64,000 bases of DNA from contig DIZF01000066.1 in NCBI GenBank assembly GCA_002427815.1, positions 35,003 to 99,002 of the forward strand. Reading direction: 5' to 3'. Made by a program: the position numbers and the translations under genes. Origin of the DNA: Ramlibacter tataouinensis (GTDB taxonomy: Bacteria > Pseudomonadota > Gammaproteobacteria > Burkholderiales > Burkholderiaceae_C). Shown here piece after piece: positions 1-8,330 of this stretch. Under the pieces are notes generated by a model that saw only the letters and a list, made by a program, of their open reading frames with translations, ran no database searches and was not told the origin of the DNA. How positions within the stretch are numbered: position 1 is the stretch's first letter; each line of letters begins with the position of its first letter.

Positions 1-1046
1 ACGGCGGCCGCGCGAACCTTGTCGGGGTCCAGCGAGCCGGCCTTGCGCAGCACGTTGTCGAGCAGCAGGTAGGTGCCGACGAAGCCCTGGGTGCCGACAT
101 ACGAGGGCGCCTGGCCGTAGGCGGCCTGGAAGCGTTTCTTGAATTCCTCCAGCAACTTGGCTGACTCCGGCGACAGGGAGGCGGTGTTGATGTTGGCCGA
201 CCCTTCGGTGTCGAAGATGCCATTGACGGCGCTGCCAAGCCCTTCGGCGAAGTTGGGCAGGCCATAGATGCCACCGGTGCCGATGAAGGCATCGACGTTG
301 ACGCCGAGCTGCTTCATCTGGCGTTGAATCAGCAGGGCGTCGTTGGCATAGGAAGAAGCGATCACTACATTGGGCGCCTCAGCCTTCATGCGCAGCACCA
401 GCGCGGAGAGATCCGTGGTCGAGGCCTTGTAGGGGACCGTCGCCGCGACCTTGAAACCCAGTTCCTTGGCGCGCGCTTCGGCTGCCGAGGCGACCGAGGT
501 GCCGTAGTCGGAATCCTCGTGGATCACCATGACGGTGAGGCCCCTGGGCTGCTTGTTCAGCCTTTTCGCGATGATCTCCTGCGCCACGGAGGCGGCAAGC
601 TGGCCGTTCTGCGACGCAGTGAACACCACCCGGAAGTAGTTCTTGAAGCCGCGCTTGGTGAGTCCGTCCGAAATGCCGCCGGTTTCCCAGTAGATGCCGC
701 CGCGGCGTTCGACCACCTGGCTCGCCGCGTAGGACAGGCCGCTGGAGTAGGTACCCGTGATGACCTTGAGGTTCTCCAGCGACGACAGGCGCTCGGCTTC
801 CGACTGCGCCTTGTCCGGCGCGGACGCGTCGCCCACCACCAACTCGATCTTGTTGCCTGCGACGCCGCCACGCTCGTTGAGCATGTCCACGGCCACGCGC
901 GCCCCGTGCAGGTTTTCGTTGCCCAGGAGCGCCAGCGAGCCGGTCAGGGGGTAGAGGGCCCCGATCTTCCAGACCGGCTGGGCGTGCACCTGCCCGACTA
1001 TCACTGCCGACGCCACCGCGGCCAAGAGAACGTGTCTGAACTTCAT
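1..1046 (-). CDS. Branched-chain-type ABC transporter substrate-binding protein (partial, 3' end outside window)
   Basis: Periplasmic solute-binding protein of the LivK/Leu-Ile-Val family that would deliver a small organic substrate to a Liv-type importer. It begins MKFRHVLLAAVASAVIVGQVHAQ, a clear signal peptide, and continues with WKIGALYPLTGSLALLGNE, the usual first strand of the family. About 348 codons are visible, and the gene runs off the left edge. The ATG at 1044-1046 follows a good ribosome site (ggagg). It lies 25 bases downstream of the CitE-like gene on the same strand, so the two probably form a unit divergent from the TPP-enzyme operon. The specificity cannot be read from sequence. 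Confidence 0.9.
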   Translation of the reverse strand, partial: MKFRHVLLAAVASAVIVGQVHAQPVWKIGALYPLTGSLALLGNENLHGARVAVDMLNERGGVAGNKIELVVGDASAPDKAQSEAERLSSLENLKVITGTYSSGLSYAASQVVERRGGIYWETGGISDGLTKRGFKNYFRVVFTASQNGQLAASVAQEIIAKRLNKQPRGLTVMVIHEDSDYGTSVASAAEARAKELGFKVAATVPYKASTTDLSALVLRMKAEAPNVVIASSYANDALLIQRQMKQLGVNVDAFIGTGGIYGLPNFAEGLGSAVNGIFDTEGSANINTASLSPESAKLLEEFKKRFQAAYGQAPSYVGTQGFVGTYLLLDNVLRKAGSLDPDKVRAAA

Positions 1047-1071
1047 AGCTGACTCCTCCAAGGGGTTTGTT

Positions 1072-1800
1072 TCAGGGGACCTGCAATGCTGCTGTCTGAG
1101 GGACAACACCGAAAACCTTGTTTGCCACGGCGACCTGCGCGTTGTGCATGCAGCTCTTGCCCCGGAAGCCGAGCGCGCGCGCGTGCAGTGCATCGGCCTC
1201 GAAGGCCAGGAGATCGTCCAGGCCATGTGGCGTACTGTCAAGAGCGGCCATGCCGGCCTCTGCTGCGGCCAGGCACAGCGTGGCGCGGACCATGTCCATG
1301 CCTGCGCCCTGGCGCGCCATGCCCGTTGACTGGCTCAAGTCGCCCCCGCCCAGTTGCAGGGCGAGCACGCGCGGCGCGGCCAATGCGATCGACAAGGCGT
1401 TGCGCAGGCCGCGCGCCGACTCGATGGTGGGCACGATGCGGATGGGCCGCGCGCTGCCACCGGATTGTTCGATGTGCCGCAGCAGTTGTTCCACCAGCAG
1501 GATGTCTGCCGGCGCCTCGACCTTGGGCAGGTTGACCACATCGACGTGGGCGCCTGCCAGGGACAGGATGTCGGCAACCGTGTGCCCGCTGCCCACCCCG
1601 TTGATCCGGACCCACACCTGCGCGGCAAGGCGGGTGGCGCGCAGGGTATCGGCAACCGCCTGGCGCGCTGATGCCTTGCCCGTCTCCGCGACCGCGTCTT
1701 CGAGATCAAAGGACAACGCATCCGGCCCGGCAGCCACTGCATCCCCGAGCCTGTCGAGGCGATCTCCTGCGATGAAGAGCTTGCTGCGGGGGATGGTCAT
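1072..1800 (-). CDS. HpcH/HpaI aldolase / citrate lyase beta (CitE)-like protein
   Basis: 242-residue TIM-barrel protein of the CitE/HpcH family, which cleaves or forms C-C bonds in acyl-CoA or 2-keto acid substrates using a divalent metal. The start reads MTIPRSKLFIAGDRLDRL, then DALSFDLEDAVAETGK (the metal/substrate acid region), WVRINGVGSGHTVADI and IVPTIESARGL, all typical CitE landmarks. The C-terminal FRGKSCMHNAQV matches the family GK..IHP..Q region, with Met where Ile is usual. It is shorter than classic CitE (about 290 aa), as in stand-alone CitE-like proteins. An inverted repeat lies 24 bases upstream of its start. The substrate is unknown. Confidence 0.85.
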   Translation of the reverse strand: MTIPRSKLFIAGDRLDRLGDAVAAGPDALSFDLEDAVAETGKASARQAVADTLRATRLAAQVWVRINGVGSGHTVADILSLAGAHVDVVNLPKVEAPADILLVEQLLRHIEQSGGSARPIRIVPTIESARGLRNALSIALAAPRVLALQLGGGDLSQSTGMARQGAGMDMVRATLCLAAAEAGMAALDSTPHGLDDLLAFEADALHARALGFRGKSCMHNAQVAVANKVFGVVPQTAALQVP

Positions 1801-1823
1801 AGCGGCGGATTATAGGAAGTCGA

Positions 1824-1839
1824 TGTAGATTGTCTACAA
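1824..1839. promoter_or_regulatory. Inverted repeat, GntR/FCD-like operator
   Basis: TGTAGA-TTG-TCTACA is a perfect 6-3-6 inverted repeat, and it contains TTGTCTACAA, which resembles the TNGTNNACNA-type sites of FCD-subfamily GntR regulators. It sits 24 bases before the CitE-like start, where a repressor would block transcription. No GntR gene is present in the window, so the regulator is inferred only from the motif. Confidence 0.5.
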
Positions 1840-1884
1840 CATTCGTCGATCGGTGCCAGTGCAGTACCCCCGATGCTGCACGAG

Positions 1885-1911
1885 CCTGCTGCCGGGGACC
1901 CCGGCAGCAGG
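1885..1911. repeat. Perfect 27-bp palindrome
   Basis: CCTGCTGCCGGGG, a single A, then its exact reverse complement. The 13-bp arms lie in the divergent intergenic region between the CitE-like gene and the TPP-enzyme operon. As RNA it would form a very stable hairpin in either leader. There is no U-run after it, so a simple intrinsic terminator is unlikely. Function is unknown. Confidence 0.6.
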
Positions 1912-1981
1912 ACTCTCACCCTTGCATGGGCCGTCCTTCGGGGGCATCAGCGGGTCGACCCTCTTGCCTTGAAGGGAAACA

Positions 1982-2003
1982 AGTGGAATACTCATATCCC
2001 ACT
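1982..2003. promoter_or_regulatory. Imperfect palindrome, possible IclR operator
   Basis: AGTGGAATA-CTCA-TATCCCACT pairs at 8 of 9 positions. It lies about 50 bases before the TPP-enzyme start, the first gene of the operon that also carries an IclR regulator (9833-10759). Its GGAATA core recurs in the operator candidate beside the second IclR gene (52249-52269), which supports, but does not prove, IclR binding. Confidence 0.4.
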
Positions 2004-2050
2004 AGACAGCAACGGGTTCCCGTTTAACGGGATTTCCACGGAGAAGCGAC

Positions 2051-3781
2051 ATGACGAAGACGACGCTCGTAATGAATGGCGGACGGGCGCTGGCCAAAAT
2101 GATCGGCCTGACCGGACCTGCGCCTTGCTTCGGGATGGGTGGGTTCCAGTTGCTGCCTTTCTACGAAGGTATGCGGGCCGAGGGGCTTCGCCACTTCCTG
2201 ATCAACGACGAGCGCTGTGGCGCGTTCGCAGCCGACGCCTACGCAAGGGTGACCGGCAGGCCCGGACTGTGCGATGCCACGCTCGGCCCCGGTGCCACCA
2301 ACCTCGTGACGGCGCTGGTCGAGGCATTGAACGCCGGCGTCCCCCTGATCGCCATCACCGGTGACAGCCATCGCGCGCATGCCTGGAAGAACATGACCCA
2401 GGAATGCCGCCAGCTCGACATCCTGCGGCCTGCGGTGAAGGAGATCCTGCGGGTCGAAGTGATCCAGCGCATTCCCGAGTTCGTCCGCCGGGCTTACGCA
2501 GTAGCAACCTCGGGGCGGCCCGGCCCCGTGGTGATCGATATCCCCGAAGACATTACCCACGCTGAGTACGAATTCGATATGGCTGACTTCCACATCGATC
2601 CCGCCACGACACGTATTCCCGCACGGCGCACGCGCCCTGCCACTGAGGAACTCACACGCGCCGCCGCCATGATTGGCGCCGCCAAACGTCCGATCCTTCT
2701 GGTCGGCGGCGGGATTCACCTGTCCGATGCCTCGGCGGCCCTGGTCGCGTTCGCCGATACACAGGAGATAGCCGTTGCCCACACCATGAGCGGCAAGGGC
2801 GCCATCGCCTGCAACCATCGGCTGTCGGCCGGCGTCTTCGGGCGCTACTTTCGCGTGGCCAATGACCTGATCGCGCAATCCGACTGCGTGATTGTCGTCG
2901 GGTGCAAGCTGGGCGAGGTGGCGACGAAGCGATTCACCCTGTTCAAGCCCGGAACCCGGATCATCCAGATCGACAGCGTCGCCGAGGAAATCGGACGCAC
3001 TGCGAACATCTCGCTGGGTTTGTGGGGCGACGCCCGTGAGACGCTGCTGGCCCTGAATGAGGCACTGGCTGGCGATGCTGGTGCGGTGCGGGGCGCCCGC
3101 ACCGCAATGGTCCAGGACATGCATGCACGGCTGGACGTCTGGCGCGCGCAGGCGCAGCCGCGCTACACGTCGACCGAGGTGCCCATCAACATGGGCCGCC
3201 TGATCGGCGAGCTGCGCAAGCAGCTGCCGGCCGACGGTATTCTCATCGCGGACGGCGGGTTCGCCGCGCACTGGACGGCGCTCCTGTTCGATACGCACGT
3301 CGCGGGGCGCACCTATCTGGCCGATCGCGGTCTGGCGTCGATCGGCTATGGCCTGCCCGGCTGCCTGGGCGCGCAGCTCGCGGCGCCCGACAGGATCGTG
3401 GTCGGGATCACCGGCGACGGTGGCTTGAACATGACCATTGGCGAGCTCGAGACGGCCCGCCGCGCCGGTGCCAATTTCATCCTCATCGTTGTCAACAACG
3501 CGGCATCGGGGTACGTGAAGGCACTGCAGCATTCGATGTACGGGCAGTACCAGTCATCCGATCTCATCGAAATGAACTATGCCCGCATCGCCGAGGCCAT
3601 GGGGTGTCGCGGCATTCGTGTCGAAGACCCGGAACGGCTGGCCGAGGCGTACTCTGCTGCCTTCAAGAACCGCGATCGTCCCACCGTGATCGACGTGGTC
3701 GTCACGCGCGACCCGGCCAAGATGCTCCCGGCCGCCGACAGTCGCGCGCTCAAGGTCGAAAAGGGCGATCGGCCCGTCTGA
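2051..3781 (+). CDS. Thiamine pyrophosphate enzyme, acetolactate synthase-like
   Basis: 576-residue ThDP-dependent enzyme of the acetohydroxyacid synthase / benzoylformate decarboxylase superfamily. The N-terminal Pyr domain includes INDERCGAFAADAYAR, with the catalytic Glu that activates ThDP, and LGPGATNLVTAL. The central domain begins near residue 205 (KRPILLVGGGIH). The C-terminal PP domain has the ThDP-Mg motif ITGDGGLNMTIGELETA followed by VVNN. No regulatory subunit gene is adjacent, and the setting is a catabolic import operon, so a 2-keto acid decarboxylase, carboligase or sulfo/oxalyl-type lyase is more likely than branched-chain biosynthesis. Exact reaction unknown. The ATG at 2051 follows ggagaagcgac. 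Confidence 0.85.
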   Translation: MTKTTLVMNGGRALAKMIGLTGPAPCFGMGGFQLLPFYEGMRAEGLRHFLINDERCGAFAADAYARVTGRPGLCDATLGPGATNLVTALVEALNAGVPLIAITGDSHRAHAWKNMTQECRQLDILRPAVKEILRVEVIQRIPEFVRRAYAVATSGRPGPVVIDIPEDITHAEYEFDMADFHIDPATTRIPARRTRPATEELTRAAAMIGAAKRPILLVGGGIHLSDASAALVAFADTQEIAVAHTMSGKGAIACNHRLSAGVFGRYFRVANDLIAQSDCVIVVGCKLGEVATKRFTLFKPGTRIIQIDSVAEEIGRTANISLGLWGDARETLLALNEALAGDAGAVRGARTAMVQDMHARLDVWRAQAQPRYTSTEVPINMGRLIGELRKQLPADGILIADGGFAAHWTALLFDTHVAGRTYLADRGLASIGYGLPGCLGAQLAAPDRIVVGITGDGGLNMTIGELETARRAGANFILIVVNNAASGYVKALQHSMYGQYQSSDLIEMNYARIAEAMGCRGIRVEDPERLAEAYSAAFKNRDRPTVIDVVVTRDPAKMLPAADSRALKVEKGDRPV

Positions 3782-3820
3782 GTTGCATGTGCCCATTTTT
3801 TTTCACAGGAGACAACACTC

Positions 3821-4960
3821 ATGAAGCTTCTACGTCGCTTAATCACCGTTGGCCTGGCTGTTTCGGCCATGTGCTATCTGCCGGCCGCCAGTGCGCAGTC
3901 GATCAAGCTGGGGCTGGTCGGCATCATGACCGGCCCCAATGCGCAGAACGGTGAGTTCTGCAGGAACGGCGCCATGCTGGCGCTGGACGAGGTCAATGCC
4001 ACGGGCGGCGTGAAGACCGCGGACGGCAAGGTGCACAAGCTTGAACTCGAGGTGGTCGACGACCAGGCCAAGCCCGACGTCGGCCTGAACGCGATTCGCC
4101 GGCTGGTGTCGGACCCGGAAGTCGTGGCGTTCATGGGCCCGGACTTCACCGGCATCACCCTGCCCAGCCTGTTTGTCGGTGAAGAAGCGGGAATGGCCCA
4201 GATCACTTCTTCGATCGGTGCCCAGATCACGGCGCAAGGCGACAAACACATTCTGCGTGGACGCTCGAACGACCAGATGTGGATGACCGCCTTGGTCGAC
4301 TACATCGCCAAGAACCTGGGGGCGAAGTCAATCGGCCTGTCATTCACGAACATTGAGCTGGGACGCAGCGGCCGTGACGTGGCGGTCAAGTCGCTGGCCG
4401 ACAAGTACAAGATGAAGCCGTCGGTCGAAGTCTCGCACGGCGCCGGCGACCGCGACCTGACGGCTTCGGCGGCCCGCATCATGACGGCCAATCCTGACGT
4501 CCTGATCAACTGGGGTACGCAGATCGAGGCGGCACTGCTGGTGCGTTCCCTGCGCCAGCTGGGCTGGAAAGGCGTTTTTGCCTTCAACGCGGCCGACGAC
4601 ATCTTCGTCAATCTCGCCAAGGAAGCGGCCGTGGGCGTGATCGGGCCCCAGAACTGGGTTTGGTCCAAGTCCGATGAAGCCACGAAAAAGTTTGTTTCCG
4701 CCTACGAAGCGAAGTACGGCAAGAAGCCGTCGCCGCATTCCATCGTCTATTACGACGGCGTGAAGATGTATGCCGACGCCATCGCCAAGGCCGGAAACAA
4801 TCGCCACGATGTGCTGGCAGCGCTGAAGGCCATGCCATCCTGGAAAGGCGTGCAGGGCACCTATCACCCCAATGCAAAGGGCGGCGACATGATCTCGTCC
4901 ACAGTGATCATCCGCTACGACGCCAAGCTCAACCCCGAGGTCGTGTTCACGGCCAACTGA
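3821..4960 (+). CDS. Branched-chain-type ABC transporter substrate-binding protein
   Basis: 379-residue periplasmic binding protein of the LivK family. Signal peptide MKLLRRLITVGLAVSAMCYLPAASA is cleaved before QSIKLGLVGIMTGPNAQNG. Later segments such as VVDDQAKPDVGLNAIRRLV and YYDGVKMYADAIAKAG match the two-lobed family fold. It precedes the permease genes by 34 bases and follows the TPP-enzyme gene by 39, with an aggaga ribosome site before the ATG, so it is the cognate binding protein for the importer encoded at 4995-8330. The substrate is not identifiable. It may differ from that of the divergent binding protein at the left edge. Confidence 0.92.
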   Translation: MKLLRRLITVGLAVSAMCYLPAASAQSIKLGLVGIMTGPNAQNGEFCRNGAMLALDEVNATGGVKTADGKVHKLELEVVDDQAKPDVGLNAIRRLVSDPEVVAFMGPDFTGITLPSLFVGEEAGMAQITSSIGAQITAQGDKHILRGRSNDQMWMTALVDYIAKNLGAKSIGLSFTNIELGRSGRDVAVKSLADKYKMKPSVEVSHGAGDRDLTASAARIMTANPDVLINWGTQIEAALLVRSLRQLGWKGVFAFNAADDIFVNLAKEAAVGVIGPQNWVWSKSDEATKKFVSAYEAKYGKKPSPHSIVYYDGVKMYADAIAKAGNNRHDVLAALKAMPSWKGVQGTYHPNAKGGDMISSTVIIRYDAKLNPEVVFTAN

Positions 4961-4994
4961 GCGCGTCAACAGTATTGCCCAGGCAGGTTCGACG

Positions 4995-5852
4995 GTGTTT
5001 CTTCAGCTTGCTATATCCGGCGTGTCGATGGGTGCGCTGTATGGATTGATCGCACTCGGCTTCGTGATGATCTGGAACACCGCCGCAGTGGTGAACTTTG
5101 CACAGGGCGAGCTTGCGATGCTGTCGATGTTCTTCGCGTACACGGCTCACGTGACGCTGGGACTCAATGTCTGGCTTGCCATCGCGCTCGCAGTGGGCGC
5201 CACGGCAGCGCTCGGCTACCTGATCGAACGCGGGCTGGTTCGCCCGCTGGTGCGTGCCGACCCGCTGACGGTGATCATGATGACCATCGGCCTGCAGATC
5301 TTCCTGTCGAACGGGGCAAAGTTCGTCTGGGGCACGCAACCTCAGGCGTTTCCCTCGTATTTTGGCGGGCAGTCGATGAATGTGCTGGGAACTGTTGTTT
5401 CGCCGCAGTCTCTGGCGGTGATCGGCGTGGTGTTTGTACTGGCAGTGCTGCTGCACTGGATGTCTCAATACACCCGGCTCGGCAAGTCGCTGCGGGCGGT
5501 CGCGCAGGACCGCGAGGCGTCCGCACTGATGGGGATTCGTATCGACAGGGTGGTCGCCTCGGGCTTCGCCATCAGCGCTGCGCTGGCCGGCATCGCGGGT
5601 GTACTGATGGCGCCGCTCGTCTTTGTAGCCGCCGATGTCGGCCTGCCGCTGCTTGTGAAGTCCTTCATCGCAGCGGTCATCGGCGGATTCGGCAGCTACC
5701 CGGGCGCCCTGATCGGCGGCTTGCTGATCGGCGTGCTCGACAACATGGTGGGTTATTACATTTCGACCGACTACCGCGACGTCGTGCTGTTTGGCGTGCT
5801 GATCGTGATCCTGCTGTTCCGCCCCGAGGGGCTTTTCCCGAAGCATCGCTGA
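4995..5852 (+). CDS. LivH-type ABC transporter permease
   Basis: 285-residue inner-membrane permease of the branched-chain amino acid importer family (LivH). It starts at a GTG with FLQLAISGVSMGALYGLIALGFVMIW, the characteristic first membrane segment, followed by NFAQGELAMLSMFFAY. About eight hydrophobic helices are visible, and the conserved cytoplasmic loop for ATPase contact reads SLRAVAQDREASALMGI. The C-terminus ends in the common form LFRPEGLFPKHR. Located between the binding protein and LivM. It would form the heterodimeric channel with the next gene. Confidence 0.93.
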   Translation: MFLQLAISGVSMGALYGLIALGFVMIWNTAAVVNFAQGELAMLSMFFAYTAHVTLGLNVWLAIALAVGATAALGYLIERGLVRPLVRADPLTVIMMTIGLQIFLSNGAKFVWGTQPQAFPSYFGGQSMNVLGTVVSPQSLAVIGVVFVLAVLLHWMSQYTRLGKSLRAVAQDREASALMGIRIDRVVASGFAISAALAGIAGVLMAPLVFVAADVGLPLLVKSFIAAVIGGFGSYPGALIGGLLIGVLDNMVGYYISTDYRDVVLFGVLIVILLFRPEGLFPKHR

Positions 5853-5858
5853 ATCAAG

Positions 5859-6824
5859 ATGAAATTGACTCCCCGCTTCATCGTGGGCTCCGCCCTGGGT
5901 CTGGGCGCGATGATCGTGCCGTTCGCGCTCTCGGGCTACGAGCTGCAGGTTGCGGTGATGGTCGCCATTTTTGCTCTGCTGACGCTCAGCCTGAATATGC
6001 TCAGCGGCTACGCCGGCATGATCTCGCTGGGACACGCCGGGTTCTTCCTGATCGGTTCCTACACCTCCGCCATTCTTGCAACGCGATTTGCCGCGCCGTT
6101 CCCTGTTTCAGTAGCCGCCGCGGTCGCCGTCACGGCCGTAAGTGGCTTGCTGCTCGCGATCCCGGCGCTGAAGCTGTCGGGTCATTTTCTGGCCGTCATC
6201 ACCATCGCATTCGGGTTGATCCTGCACCTGCTGGCGATCAACCTCGAAGTCATCACCAATGGCGTTTCGGGCATTTCCGGCATCGCCCGGCCGGGCCTGG
6301 GTTCGTGGTCGATGAAAAGCGACCTGGCCTATTACTGGCTGGTGCTGGTGGTGCTCGCGCTGGTGTGCGTGCTGGTGTCTGCCTATATCCGGTCAGGCTA
6401 TGGGCGCGCATTGCGCGCGCTGCGCGACGACGAGATTGCAGCCGGCTGTATGGGTGTCAACGTGAACGTCGCCAAGATGCATGCCTTTGTCATTTCCGCC
6501 AGCATCGCCGGACTGGCTGGGTGCCTGTACGCCCACTATGTACGCTACATCAACCCCGAGAGCTTCACTCTGGACATTTCGATCCGAATCCTGATCATGA
6601 TGGTGGTGGGTGGGGTCGGCAGCATCCTGGGCTCGGTGGTCGGCGCGTTTGTGGTCTACGTGTTGCCGGAAACGCTGCGCTTCCTGAATGACTACTACTA
6701 CCTCGTCTTCGGCTTTGTCATCATGCTGCTGATGCTCGTCCTTCCGAAGGGCCTTGTTTCTCTCATTCCCGACGCAACCGGCGCCAAGGGCACAACCAGC
6801 GCCGGGCCCGGTTCGCGGCCATGA
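5859..6824 (+). CDS. LivM-type ABC transporter permease
   Basis: 321-residue second permease of the Liv-type importer. The LivM signature LTLSLNMLSGYAGMISLGHAGFFLIGSYTSA appears near residues 40-70, and the ATPase-coupling loop YGRALRALRDDEIAAGCMGVNV near 180-200. A conserved Gly-rich helix reads MMVVGGVGSILGSVVGAF. It lies 6 bases after LivH, and its stop overlaps the LivG start by 4 bases (ATGA), indicating translational coupling. The tail after LPKGLVSL is a short low-complexity extension. Confidence 0.93.
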   Translation: MKLTPRFIVGSALGLGAMIVPFALSGYELQVAVMVAIFALLTLSLNMLSGYAGMISLGHAGFFLIGSYTSAILATRFAAPFPVSVAAAVAVTAVSGLLLAIPALKLSGHFLAVITIAFGLILHLLAINLEVITNGVSGISGIARPGLGSWSMKSDLAYYWLVLVVLALVCVLVSAYIRSGYGRALRALRDDEIAAGCMGVNVNVAKMHAFVISASIAGLAGCLYAHYVRYINPESFTLDISIRILIMMVVGGVGSILGSVVGAFVVYVLPETLRFLNDYYYLVFGFVIMLLMLVLPKGLVSLIPDATGAKGTTSAGPGSRP

Positions 6825-7633
6825 TCACGCCGGAACAGAGCACTTTGGCTCGGGAGAGCAGCTTGCTGGCAGTGCGCGGGTTGACCCGCCGATTTGGTGG
6901 TCTGACCGCCGTGGACAACGTGGACCTTGACGTGCAAGGAGGCCAGATCCATGGCCTGATCGGGCCGAACGGTTCCGGCAAGACCACCTGCATCAATCTC
7001 ATTTCCGGGGTGCTGCGGCCCGACGCTGGCAGCGTGATGCTCGATGGGAAGGAACTCGCACGCGAACCCACGCACGCCGTGGCGGGCCTGGGTCTTGCCA
7101 GGACTTTCCAGAACATCCGGGTGTTTGGCCGGATGACCGTGTTGGAGAACGTCCTTGTCGGTTTCAACCGGTCCCTGGGCTACAGTCTGCTGGACGTGTT
7201 CTCGCTGCGCACTCGCACCGCCGAGCGGCGTCTGCACGACCAGGCGATGGAGTTGCTGAAGTTCGTTGGCCTGGAACACAAGCGCGGTACGCTGGCTACA
7301 AGCCTGTCCTATGGCGAACAGCGCCTGGTTGAAATCGCCCGGGGGCTGGCTTTGTCGCCGCGGCTGCTCCTGCTCGATGAGCCGCTCGTGGGAATGAACC
7401 CCAGCGAGGTCGATCATGTTGTTGAGCTCCTGAAGCGCATGCGCAGCAATGGCCTGACGATGCTTCTGGTAGAACACAAGATGCGCGTGGTGATGTCGAT
7501 CTGCGACCACATCACCGTATTGAATTTCGGACGCCGGATCGCATGCGGGAGGCCGGAAGAAGTCCGCGCCAACCCCGAAGTCATCAGCGCATATCTGGGT
7601 GAAAGTCATGGCATCCGCAAACGTGCTGCTTGA
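6821..7633 (+). CDS. LivG-type ABC transporter ATP-binding protein
   Basis: 270-residue cytoplasmic ATPase of the importer. Walker A GPNGSGKTT near residues 47-55, the LivG-specific GLARTFQNIRVFGRMTVLENVLVG, ABC signature LSYGEQRLVEIARGLA, Walker B LLLLDEPLVGMNP and the switch His in LLVEHKM are all present. The start overlaps the LivM stop (ATGA). Its end overlaps the LivF start by 26 bases. It pairs with LivF to power the permease heterodimer. Confidence 0.94.
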   Translation: MITPEQSTLARESSLLAVRGLTRRFGGLTAVDNVDLDVQGGQIHGLIGPNGSGKTTCINLISGVLRPDAGSVMLDGKELAREPTHAVAGLGLARTFQNIRVFGRMTVLENVLVGFNRSLGYSLLDVFSLRTRTAERRLHDQAMELLKFVGLEHKRGTLATSLSYGEQRLVEIARGLALSPRLLLLDEPLVGMNPSEVDHVVELLKRMRSNGLTMLLVEHKMRVVMSICDHITVLNFGRRIACGRPEEVRANPEVISAYLGESHGIRKRAA

Positions 7634-8330
7634 AGTCGAACATCTCGTGGTCAGCTACGGGCAATTGCCTGCTTTGCATGGTGTTGACCTGAAGGTAGGC
7701 AAAGGGCAGCTCGTTGCATTGCTCGGTACAAATGGTGCCGGCAAGTCGACCACTCTCAAGACGATCGTTGGTTTGATGAAGCCACAATCGGGACGGATCA
7801 ACTATTGCGGCGAAAGAATAGACGGCGTCGCGACCTACGATCTGGTGCGGCGCGGCATCGCGCTCGTTCCCGAGGGTCGCCGCGTCTTTGCCCATTCGAG
7901 CGTCGAAGAGAACCTGGAGCTCGGTGCCATCTCGCGCACCTCGCCCGGCGAAATCAAGGAAACCTTCGAGCGCATCTACACGCTGTTTCCCCGGCTCAAG
8001 GATCGCCGGCAGCAGCTCGCCGGGTCGCTGTCGGGCGGGGAGCAGCAGATGCTGGCAATCGGACGGGCTATGGCTTCCAGGCCCTCGCTGCTGTTGCTCG
8101 ACGAGCCGTCCATGGGCCTGGCGCCGATCTTCGTCAACCAGATCTTCGAACTCATCGTCGAGCTGAACGCTCAGGGCTCCACCATCCTGATGGTGGAGCA
8201 GAACGCCAACTTGGCGCTCGAGATTGCCGACCACGCCTATGTGCTGGATGGGGGCCGCACCGTGCTGTCAGGCACCGCGCAGGAAATCATGAACAACGAA
8301 GCCGTCACCGCCGCCTATCTCGGTTCGTGA
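7608..8330 (+). CDS. LivF-type ABC transporter ATP-binding protein
   Basis: 240-residue second ATPase of the importer. Walker A LLGTNGAGKSTTLK, the family segment ALVPEGRRVFAHSSVEENLELGA, signature LSGGEQQMLAIGRAMA, Walker B LLLLDEPSMGLAP and switch MVEQNANLAL are present. I chose the ATG at 7608. An in-frame GTG at 7599 would add three residues and cannot be excluded. The stop TGA shares its last base with the amidase ATG, so the amidase is translationally coupled and probably acts on an imported compound. Confidence 0.93.
   Translation: MASANVLLEVEHLVVSYGQLPALHGVDLKVGKGQLVALLGTNGAGKSTTLKTIVGLMKPQSGRINYCGERIDGVATYDLVRRGIALVPEGRRVFAHSSVEENLELGAISRTSPGEIKETFERIYTLFPRLKDRRQQLAGSLSGGEQQMLAIGRAMASRPSLLLLDEPSMGLAPIFVNQIFELIVELNAQGSTILMVEQNANLALEIADHAYVLDGGRTVLSGTAQEIMNNEAVTAAYLGS

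Noticed and set aside
2051..3781. Biosynthetic acetolactate synthase (ilvB/ilvI)
   Set aside because: No small regulatory subunit or ilv gene is present, and the setting is a catabolic import operon. I kept the call at family level.
7805..8329. N-terminal extension of the amidase frame
   Set aside because: It lies out of frame inside livF. The amidase signature begins only after the coupled ATG at 8330.
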